The translations under genes and the position numbers were made by a program. 30,394 nt of DNA from an uncultured Rikenellaceae bacterium. GTDB lineage: Bacteria > Bacteroidota > Bacteroidia > Bacteroidales > Rikenellaceae. How positions within the stretch are numbered: position 1 is the stretch's first letter; every line of letters starts with the position of its first letter. Where the stretch lies: positions 1 through 30,394 of the forward strand of contig CAJURV010000016.1 in NCBI GenBank assembly GCA_910588925.1, written 5' to 3'. Shown here piece by piece: positions 24,336-30,394 of the stretch. Under the pieces are notes generated by a model, which was given only the letters and a program-made list of their open reading frames with translations, was not told the DNA's origin and did no database searches.

Positions 24336-25196
24336 CTATCTCGACAGACTTATTCTGAATGCCTTGGGTGTTACGCCGTAATACCTCTTGAATTGTTTGA
24401 TAAAGTGTGACGGATTGCTGAAACGGCACTGTACCGATATCTGGGCTATACTGTCGGTTGTAGAGAGCAACAGGAAGCGGGCATGCGACAGCCTTTGTTC
24501 TACTATCCAGCGATGTGGAGAGGTGCCGTAGCGGCATAGGAATTCCGATTTGAACGCCGATACGCCCATGCCGCAGTTACGTGCCATGTCTTTTATGGAG
24601 CTGTTGCTCAATATGTTCTCCTTTACGGTCTTGTCTATTATACTGCTTCCGTCCGACACCCCGCGTAATAGTCTGCCGCCTATGCACACATGGTCTTCGA
24701 GCGACATCAATATGCAGAACAGTTCGGATAGCTTGAGTAGTCTGAACGTGTAGTTGTCGAAATCGAAACGTCCGTCCATGTAGAGTGCGAGCATGTCGAA
24801 ATATAACGACAAGCGGGCCCCGCTGGTGGTGAGGGCCGTGTGGCGGTCGCATCGCGGACACCGGTGAGCGGCTCTCTCCAGCGATCCGTTACGCCCTATT
24901 ACCGAGAGGGCGTTTACCAGCTCGCTCTCTCCGAACTCGACGGTGATGTCGCGATAGACCCCTCGGCCGTGCGAGTGGCGTTCTATGCAATAATCGCCGC
25001 GTTCTAGAAACAGCATCTCGCCAGCGGAGAAGCGTAGTTGTTCCATGGGCATGGTGAGCGTCGCTTCGCCGGATATTATATATGTAAAAATATAATTACG
25101 GCAACTTACGGTGGAGATGTCGACACTTAATGGGACTGAATTTTTCCGATACGAGGGTAACGATACGGCGCCGCTGTCGTTGTGTGATACGGACAT
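24336..25196 (-). CDS. AraC-family transcriptional regulator
   Basis: A 286-residue DNA-binding regulator. The N-terminal half (about 20-100) resembles an AraC sensor cupin (YIFTYIISGEATLTM, FSAGEMLFLERGDYC). The C-terminal 100 residues carry two helix-turn-helix motifs (SIKDMARNCGMGVSAFKSEF and ISVQCRFSNPSHFIKQFKRY, then GVTPKAFR). Between them lies AHRCPRCDRH (His111, Cys113, Cys116, His119), a spacing that could bind zinc or act as a thiol switch. I start at the ATG at 25196 because longer frames begin at a TTG inside the -7 element (25239-25246). Target genes are unknown. It is divergent from prfA and convergent with the GH2 gene across copy C. Confidence 0.9.
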   Translation of the reverse strand: MSVSHNDSGAVSLPSYRKNSVPLSVDISTVSCRNYIFTYIISGEATLTMPMEQLRFSAGEMLFLERGDYCIERHSHGRGVYRDITVEFGESELVNALSVIGRNGSLERAAHRCPRCDRHTALTTSGARLSLYFDMLALYMDGRFDFDNYTFRLLKLSELFCILMSLEDHVCIGGRLLRGVSDGSSIIDKTVKENILSNSSIKDMARNCGMGVSAFKSEFLCRYGTSPHRWIVEQRLSHARFLLLSTTDSIAQISVQCRFSNPSHFIKQFKRYYGVTPKAFRISLSR

Positions 25197-25238
25197 GTCG
25201 TGTAGGTGTTGTGTCGGACAGGGAGCTTTATTTAAATG

Positions 25239-25246
25239 CAAATATA
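25239..25246 (-). promoter_or_regulatory. Promoter -7 element of the AraC-family gene
   Basis: TATATTTG on the minus strand matches TAnnTTTG, giving a leader of about 36 nt to the ATG at 25196. Confidence 0.7.
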
Positions 25247-25456
25247 ATAATTATTTTCACTTTACAATCACTTTACGGTGAATACGCTTGGGCTTAAGGG
25301 TAAATTATTTTGTTATGCATCGAATACGCTGTGCCAGCCGCACATAGATGCCGCAGCGTCGGTCGCGGTTCGTAGAAAAGAGGTGTCGCTCTTTGAGAAC
25401 TCTTTTCAGACACATGCCGAGGATATGATCCGTTCTTAAAAGGGAGCTGTGCCCCG

Positions 25457-25488
25457 CTTGGAAATTGGGCGGAAAAAAGCTAATTTTG
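25457..25488 (+). promoter_or_regulatory. Promoter of prfA
   Basis: CTTG (25457-25460), a 20-bp spacer and TAATTTTG (25481-25488) fit the Bacteroidota consensus. The start codon follows 42 bp later. Confidence 0.7.
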
Positions 25489-25530
25489 TAGCTGTGAAAC
25501 GGGATGTTTCCGTTTTAAAAAACAGATGAT

Positions 25531-26619
25531 ATGTCAGATAATACCATACTCTCGAAGTTAGAGGGAATAAAGACCAAATACGAAACTATAGCGGCGCAGA
25601 TTACAGATCCGGAGGTGATGTCCGACATGAAGCGTTACGTACAGCTCAATAAAGAGTATAAGGAGCTGGGGCCCGTGGTTGAGGCGAGCGAGCGTTACCG
25701 TCTTGCAGTAAGCAACCTCGAGTTGGCCAAAGAGATCGTAGCCAACGAGAAGGACGAGGAGATGCGCGAGATGGCCAAGGGCGAGATAGAGGAGCTGGAG
25801 CCGCAGATAGAGAGGCTCGAGGAGGATATCAAGCTGATGCTCATACCGGCCGACCCGCAGGATTCCAAGAATGCCATACTGGAGATACGCGGCGGTGCCG
25901 GCGGCGACGAAGCGGCCATATTCGCCGGCGACCTGTTGCGAATGTACACCCGTTATTTCGAAAAGAGGGGATGGCGTTTCGAGACCACTTCCGTCAGCGA
26001 GGGCACTGCCGGCGGCTATAAGGAGATAGTGCTCAAAGTGAGCGGCGAGAATGTCTACGGCACGCTCAAATACGAGTCGGGCGTTCATCGCGTACAGCGC
26101 GTGCCCCAGACCGAGACACAGGGACGCGTGCACACCTCGGCTGCATCCGTAGCCGTATTGCCCGAGGCCGAAGAGTTCGATATAGACCTCAAGATGGAAG
26201 ATATACGCAAAGATACGTTCTGTGCGTCTGGTCCGGGCGGCCAGTCGGTCAACACCACCTATTCGGCCATACGTCTTACCCACATTCCTACGGGCATAGT
26301 GGTGCAATGTCAGGATCAGAAATCGCAGCTCAAGAACTTCGACAAGGCTCTCGAGGAGTTGCGTACGCGTATTTATAATCTGGAGTATCAGAAATATCTG
26401 GATGAAATATCGTCTAAACGTAAAACCATGGTCTCCACCGGCGACCGTTCGGCCAAGATACGCACCTACAACTATCCGCAAGGACGCGTCACCGACCATC
26501 GTATCAATCTGACGCTCTATAATCTCGCGGCCATAATGGACGGCGACATACAGGAGATCATCGACAAATTGCAGTTCGCCGAAAACGCCGAACGTCTCAA
26601 GGCTGCCGCAGAGGAGTAG
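25531..26619 (+). CDS. prfA: Peptide chain release factor 1
   Basis: Recognises UAA and UAG stop codons and triggers peptide release. The 362 residues cover the coiled N-terminal domain, the tripeptide anticodon loop (PQT at 192-194, within VHRVQRVPQTETQGR) and the catalytic loop SGPGGQSVNTT (GGQ at 236-238). PQT instead of the E. coli PAT and a Pro in SGPGGQ are, to my knowledge, acceptable Bacteroidota variants. The end motif TYNYPQGRVTDHRINLTLYNL is intact. pyrF follows after 117 bp with no clear promoter between, so the two are probably co-transcribed. A prmC gene, often next to prfA elsewhere, is absent. Confidence 0.97.
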   Translation: MSDNTILSKLEGIKTKYETIAAQITDPEVMSDMKRYVQLNKEYKELGPVVEASERYRLAVSNLELAKEIVANEKDEEMREMAKGEIEELEPQIERLEEDIKLMLIPADPQDSKNAILEIRGGAGGDEAAIFAGDLLRMYTRYFEKRGWRFETTSVSEGTAGGYKEIVLKVSGENVYGTLKYESGVHRVQRVPQTETQGRVHTSAASVAVLPEAEEFDIDLKMEDIRKDTFCASGPGGQSVNTTYSAIRLTHIPTGIVVQCQDQKSQLKNFDKALEELRTRIYNLEYQKYLDEISSKRKTMVSTGDRSAKIRTYNYPQGRVTDHRINLTLYNLAAIMDGDIQEIIDKLQFAENAERLKAAAEE

Positions 26620-26736
26620 AGGTTGCGGAGGCCGGGGTATCTTACTGTCTTCGCGGCATCGGAGCCGAGACGGAAGATTCGGGTTCGAGTCGGGCGCTTC
26701 GGGTATAATTTCAGAAAACAATAAAACGGACATATC

Positions 26737-27573
26737 ATGACATCTCAGGAGTTATTCGAACAGATCGTTGCAAAAAAGAGTTTCTTATGTGTCGGTCTCG
26801 ACACCGATATGCGTAAACTTCCCGCCCATCTCAAGGACAGCGACGACGCCATCTTCGAGTTCAACCGCGCTATAATAGACGCTACGGCTCCGTTTACCGT
26901 GGCATATAAGCCCAATTTGGCCTTTTACGAGGCGGCGGGGTTAGACGGCTGGCGGGCTTTCGAGAAGACTGTGGCGTATCTCCGTGCCGAATATCCCGAA
27001 ATGTTCATAATAGCCGATGCCAAACGCGGCGACATAGGCAACACCTCGCAGATGTACGCCCGTACATTTTTCGAAACCGTAGACGTCGACTCCGTAACAC
27101 TATCCCCCTATATGGGTTTGGATACCGTGGCGCCGTTCCTGCAATATCCCGGACGCTGGGCCACCATCCTCGCACTGACCTCCAATGCTTCGGCCTCCGA
27201 TTTCGAGACCGAACAGACCGCCTCGGGCGACAAACTCTACGAGGTGGTTTTGCGTAAATCGCGACAGTGGGGCACTGTAGACAACATAATGTATGTAGTG
27301 GGAGCCACTAAGGCGGAGATGTTGTCGTCCATACGCAAGATCGTTCCCGACCACTTCCTGCTCGTTCCCGGCGTAGGAGCGCAGGGCGGCAGTCTTAGCG
27401 AGGTGGCGCGTTACGGCATGAACGACAGGTGCGGCCTGCTGGTCAACTCTTCCCGCGCCATAATATATGCCGACTCGAGCGAACGTTTCGCCGATGCGGC
27501 CGGACAGGCTGCCAAAGATATGCGTGATCAGATGGCAGGTCTGCTGGAGTCAGGGTTGCATATCCGTTTATAA
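26737..27573 (+). CDS. pyrF: Orotidine 5'-phosphate decarboxylase (type 2)
   Basis: Converts OMP to UMP, the last step of de novo pyrimidine synthesis. The 278-residue product belongs to the longer PyrF subfamily. It has the substrate loop FLCVGLDTDMRKLP, the catalytic tetrad segment ADAKRGDIGNTS (Asp94, Lys96, Asp99) and the phosphate-binding end VPGVGAQGG with NSSRAI. The start is the only suitable ATG after the prfA gap. Linked prfA and pyrF are seen in other Bacteroidales. No terminator is visible after it. A degenerate long-repeat fragment lies about 100 bp downstream. Confidence 0.97.
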   Translation: MTSQELFEQIVAKKSFLCVGLDTDMRKLPAHLKDSDDAIFEFNRAIIDATAPFTVAYKPNLAFYEAAGLDGWRAFEKTVAYLRAEYPEMFIIADAKRGDIGNTSQMYARTFFETVDVDSVTLSPYMGLDTVAPFLQYPGRWATILALTSNASASDFETEQTASGDKLYEVVLRKSRQWGTVDNIMYVVGATKAEMLSSIRKIVPDHFLLVPGVGAQGGSLSEVARYGMNDRCGLLVNSSRAIIYADSSERFADAAGQAAKDMRDQMAGLLESGLHIRL

Positions 27574-28044
27574 TCTGTTTTATATATCGGTTTTCAGGGT
27601 TTTTAAAAGTGTGTTTTCTTGCGGGGAACTACGCTTTGCATGGGATTTGAGAGATTCAAGAGATTCCTTTGATATGAATAACCGACCGTGTAAGCGGATC
27701 TTCTATGGGGGCATCTCATTGCAAGGTGCGGCCCGCGCATTTCTTGTGTCTCGTGACGTGAGAGCGGAAAGAGTTTCACGGTATCTTTAATTCATATTAT
27801 GTTCGTTACCGGCATTCCGGTCTGCCTTGTCATTTGTGATAGACTTATATTTCGCCATACCGTCTCGTAAAATTACGTATGGCTTCCCGATAAATGATAG
27901 CGAAATGGATTCACGCGGAAAAAAACGATGCTATTGCACCCTCGTTTCTTTTAGCTATTACTGTGAAATTCAGATGAAAATAGCCTGCATGCTTCATGTG
28001 GGATATTTCCTGTGTGCAAAGGTTGTTTTTTAAGGCAAAATATA
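27574..28044. other. Gene-free stretch between pyrF and tsaE
   Basis: Apart from the repeat fragment at 27681-27780 and the tsaE promoter region at its end, I see nothing I can name. Confidence 0.5.
27681..27780 (+). repeat. Degenerate fragment of the long mosaic repeat
   Basis: ACCGTGTAAGCGG, then GTGCGGCCCGC and the GTGAGAGCGG end follow the order of the central module in copies A-D, in forward orientation and downstream of pyrF. Confidence 0.65.
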
Positions 28045-28057
28045 TAACTTTGCCTTT
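28022..28057 (+). promoter_or_regulatory. Promoter of tsaE, with an overlapping inverted repeat
   Basis: GTTG (28022-28025), a 19-bp spacer and TAACTTTG (28045-28052) form the promoter. An 8-bp inverted repeat, AAGGCAAA (28032-28039) and TTTGCCTT (28049-28056), spans the -7 element and could be an operator. Confidence 0.65.
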
Positions 28058-28080
28058 ACGTTAAATTACAAGCATTCGTA

Positions 28081-28542
28081 ATGGAAGAGAGGTACATCGT
28101 TTCCGACTTGGACGACCTTGCGGAGGTCGCCGGGGATCTGGCGTCGGCATTGACGTCGGGAAGCGACGATGCGAAAGCGCGTATAGTGTTGTTTTACGGT
28201 TCTATGGGCGCTGGTAAGACCACCCTTATAAAAGCCGTATGCGAGGCGTTGGGGGTGGAAGATACAGTTACCAGTCCTACATTCGCATTGGTCAACGAGT
28301 ACAGCACTGCAAACGGCGAGCCCGTCTTCCATTTCGATTTCTATCGCATAGAGTGTCTCGAGGAAGCTTACGATCTCGGCTACGAGGAGTATTTCTACAG
28401 CGGCCGGTTGTGTCTGGTGGAGTGGCCGGAGAAAATAGACGCCCTGATACCTTATGACGATCCGTCGGTGCTTCTGTCGACAGTATCAATATCGGTTAAC
28501 GAGAAAGGGGCGCGCATCATTGATTGCCGTATAGCGGAATAA
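28081..28542 (+). CDS. tsaE: tRNA threonylcarbamoyladenosine biosynthesis ATPase TsaE
   Basis: ATPase of the t6A37 tRNA modification machinery, working with TsaB, TsaC and TsaD. The 153-residue protein has the Walker A motif GSMGAGKTTL (40-49), the family motif TSPTFALVNEY (64-74), HFDFYRI (84-90) and LVEWPEKI (112-119). All are diagnostic for the family and intact. A consensus promoter ends 28 bp before the ATG. A TPR protein gene follows 36 bp after the stop with no consensus promoter between, suggesting co-transcription. The other tsa genes are not in this window. Confidence 0.95.
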   Translation: MEERYIVSDLDDLAEVAGDLASALTSGSDDAKARIVLFYGSMGAGKTTLIKAVCEALGVEDTVTSPTFALVNEYSTANGEPVFHFDFYRIECLEEAYDLGYEEYFYSGRLCLVEWPEKIDALIPYDDPSVLLSTVSISVNEKGARIIDCRIAE

Positions 28543-28578
28543 TTAAAAATTATATTATATAACCACAAACAAAACAAG

Positions 28579-29529
28579 ATGAAAAAGACAATTTTAACAA
28601 TCGCGTCGGTTCTTCTCTTCTCTGCCGGAGCGATGGCACAGACCGCCGACGAGGTGAACGCCAAATTCAACGAGGCGGCCACCCTCTATAACAACAAAGA
28701 CTATAACGGAGCCATAACCGCGCTCGAAAAGACGGTGGAGATGTCGCAGAGCAGCTCCGACGACTGTCTCGCCACCATGACGGAGGCACAGTCTTACCTT
28801 GCTAAATGTTACCGTAATCTCGGTGTACAGGATGCCAGCGCAGGCCGGTTCGACGATGCGGCTGAAAAGCTCACCAAAGCCCGCGATCTTTCCGAGATGG
28901 CCGACCCTGCCGGTGTGCGTGCCATAGAATCGGTGCTCTCTAAAGTGTATAAGGCGAAAGCCTCTACGGCACTCAAAGCCGAAGATTTCGTATCGGCTGC
29001 AAAATCTTACGAACAGGCCATAGCCGTCAACAACAAGGATACAGAGGCCATGCTCCTCGCTGCACAGTGCTACGGTAAGAGCGGCGATTTCGATAAGGCC
29101 GGCGAGCTGTACACTGCTGTCATAGAGTTGGGCAAGACCCACAGCAAATACGAAGCTGCCGCTGCAAGTGCGAAAGACGCCTACGTTACCGACCTCCTCT
29201 CGTCTGCGGTTAAAGCATCGGACGATTATGCTTCGGCCAGAACTCTTATTATGAAAGCCATAGAGGTAGATCCCGCGAGCGAGCAGGCCAATATGTTGCT
29301 CCTTCAGTCGGCTAACAACGCCAAGGACTTCGACACCGTCATATCTTACGGCGATGCTGCCATTGCTGCCCAGACTACTCCCGAGGCCAAGTCTAACGCT
29401 TGCTTCCTCGTGGCCGTAGCCGCTCAGACCAAAGGCGACAATGCCAAAGCCGTTAAGTACTATCAGCAAGTGACCGCAGGTCCTAATGCAGCTACTGCCA
29501 AAGCACAGGTTGCGGCTCTCAACAAGTAA
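28579..29529 (+). CDS. Exported tetratricopeptide-repeat protein
   Basis: A 316-residue protein with a clear Sec signal (MKKTILTIASVLLFSAGAMA, cleavage near AMAQ at residue 20-21), so probably periplasmic or outer-membrane associated without a lipobox. The mature part is alpha-helical with recurrent TPR-like units, for example FNEAATLYNNKDYNGAITAL (about 30-50), AAKSYEQAIAVNNKDTEAML (about 140-158), AGELYTAVIEL and AVKYYQQV near the end. TPR proteins act as protein-interaction scaffolds. The partner is unknown. It is alanine-rich and lacks enzymatic motifs. It is likely co-transcribed with tsaE and ends at a terminator at 29553. Confidence 0.85.
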   Translation: MKKTILTIASVLLFSAGAMAQTADEVNAKFNEAATLYNNKDYNGAITALEKTVEMSQSSSDDCLATMTEAQSYLAKCYRNLGVQDASAGRFDDAAEKLTKARDLSEMADPAGVRAIESVLSKVYKAKASTALKAEDFVSAAKSYEQAIAVNNKDTEAMLLAAQCYGKSGDFDKAGELYTAVIELGKTHSKYEAAAASAKDAYVTDLLSSAVKASDDYASARTLIMKAIEVDPASEQANMLLLQSANNAKDFDTVISYGDAAIAAQTTPEAKSNACFLVAVAAQTKGDNAKAVKYYQQVTAGPNAATAKAQVAALNK

Positions 29530-29552
29530 GAGACAGTCACATCACTATATGG

Positions 29553-29582
29553 GGCGGGGAGTTATTCCTCGCCTTTTTTTTG
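29553..29582 (+). terminator. Terminator of the TPR-protein gene
   Basis: GGCGGGGA pairs with TCCTCGCC (one G-T) around a 5-nt loop and is followed by eight or more Ts. Confidence 0.9.
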
Positions 29583-29647
29583 GTATGCGTTACGCGGTAG
29601 AAAGGGTAACAGAGTATGCGACAAGCGATAGATCCGATAAAAAACAA

Positions 29648-29762
29648 CCATGTAAGCGGGCTTCCGTTGGAGGCGCGAGGTGTGGTTTGCTAATTCGTTG
29701 CCCTCAGGGCTTAATGGCGGAGTTTGTGCTCGATTGCTTCTCGCTTCGTTCGGTTCGGGATA
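29648..29762 (+). repeat. Diverged fragment of the long mosaic repeat
   Basis: ACCATGTAAGCGGGC, GAGGTG, a shortened GCCCTCAGGGC hairpin, TTAATGGCGG and TCTCGCTTCG follow the module order of copies A-D. The closing stem AGCGGGC (29654-29660) now faces GTTTGCT (29685-29691), which still pairs through G-U wobbles. Confidence 0.7.
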
Positions 29763-29838
29763 GTTTGACGGTTTCTTTTCCTTGTGAATATCTTATTATA
29801 CGTTAGGCAGTTTGTGGAACGATGAGTTTCTTCTATTT

Positions 29839-30394
29839 TGATGGTATGCGCATTAGATGAACTTTTTTGCTCGGATGGAATTAATTTCAGATAGTTAGAG
29901 AGATTTTAGCGATACCTTGCCCGGAGTCACAAGGGCCGGAGCCTGCGGGGGACCGCGCCGGGCGGGGCATTCGATAAAGTGGTTTTATATAAAGTAGGCG
30001 GGAAATACTGGAACAACCAACCGTGTAAGCGGGCTCCGTTGGGGGAGGCTCCGGCCCGCTCATCCCTCGTTCCTCGGGATTTAATGGCGGAATTGTGTTT
30101 GATTGCCCTCGCTTCGCTCGGGGTTTCTGTCTATGTGTGTACGCTTTACGGCGTGTTTGTGTTTGTTTGTTCGATTTTATGCCACTCGCTTCGCTCGGAA
30201 TTTTGCTGTTGGGAATACGCCTTGCGGCGTTTTGGTCGGTCGTTGTTAGGGGGCTTTCTGTGCCTTGTCTTTCGCAGTTGTGTTTAGTGTAGTTGGAAGT
30301 TCATATCGTTTCCGCTTTAGTACCGTTTGTTTTTGTTGGGGACGTTTTTGTATTGCTCGTACGGGTGCATCCCCTTCGGGGACGCGTTAGGGAT
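29839..30394 (+). repeat. Long mosaic non-coding repeat, copy D (cut by window edge)
   Basis: Forward orientation after the TPR-gene terminator. It has GGTATGCGCATTAG, GCGG-GGGA-CCGC (29945-29956), GTGGTTTTATATAAAGTAGG as in copy B, a shortened central stem (AGCGGGC/GCCCGCT), two ACGCC-type hairpins, and the GCATCCCC-TTC-GGGGACGC stem (30367-30385). It runs off the end of the window. Confidence 0.87.

Noticed and set aside
25558..26733. A 391-codon open frame on the minus strand
   Set aside because: It is antisense to prfA, which is unmistakable, and has no domain features.
1..30394. CRISPR array, insertion sequence or prophage
   Set aside because: There are no regularly spaced direct repeats with spacers, no transposase, integrase or structural phage genes. 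The dispersed repeats are mosaic, not spacer-separated.

Overview
The window looks like the chromosome of a Bacteroidales bacterium (phylum Bacteroidota). Most genes are preceded by the Bacteroidota -7 promoter element TAnnTTTG, in places with a TTTG-like -33 element 19-20 bp upstream. Starts lack obvious Shine-Dalgarno sequences. Exported proteins carry lipobox or Sec signals, and the protein families (DUF4369-type thioredoxin lipoprotein, family 2 glycoside hydrolases, Bacteroidota-type trigger factor) fit that group. I cannot name the genus. There is no transposase, phage gene, CRISPR array or rRNA operon.

Layout. 1-850: a long non-coding repeat (copy A). 850-4420: fhs and a membrane-anchored SGNH hydrolase, both on the minus strand, the latter divergent from deoC. 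4500-5660: deoC and tRNA-Val, with near-identical 68-69 bp inverted repeats on each side of deoC. 5870-8800: a thioredoxin-family lipoprotein, tmRNA (ssrA), a highly structured RNA leader and a small lipoprotein. 8840-15820: pbpC, a DEDDy 3'-5' exonuclease and a secreted GH2 beta-galactosidase, all minus strand. 15998-16809: repeat copy B. 16967-19547: galE and trigger factor. 19950-20580: tRNA-Gln, then on the minus strand a cobalamin riboswitch with its own promoter but no gene after it. Instead there is a predicted three-way-junction RNA ending in a U tract. 20825-22909: a second GH2 protein whose active site looks damaged. 23008-23776: repeat copy C. 24289-25250: an AraC-type regulator (minus). 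25480-29582: prfA-pyrF and tsaE with a TPR protein. 29600-30394: repeat fragments and copy D, running off the window.

The coding content is mostly housekeeping: one-carbon metabolism (fhs), nucleoside salvage and pyrimidine synthesis (deoC, pyrF), translation (prfA, tsaE, ssrA, two tRNAs), folding (tig), envelope (pbpC, galE) and glycan degradation (two GH2 proteins). The unusual content is RNA-like and intergenic: the riboswitch without a gene, a structured leader before the small lipoprotein, a roughly 68-bp hairpin repeat (five copies) lying mostly in untranslated regions, and a 0.7-1 kb mosaic non-coding repeat (four long copies plus fragments). The long repeat mostly lies just after gene 3' ends in the same orientation as the gene.
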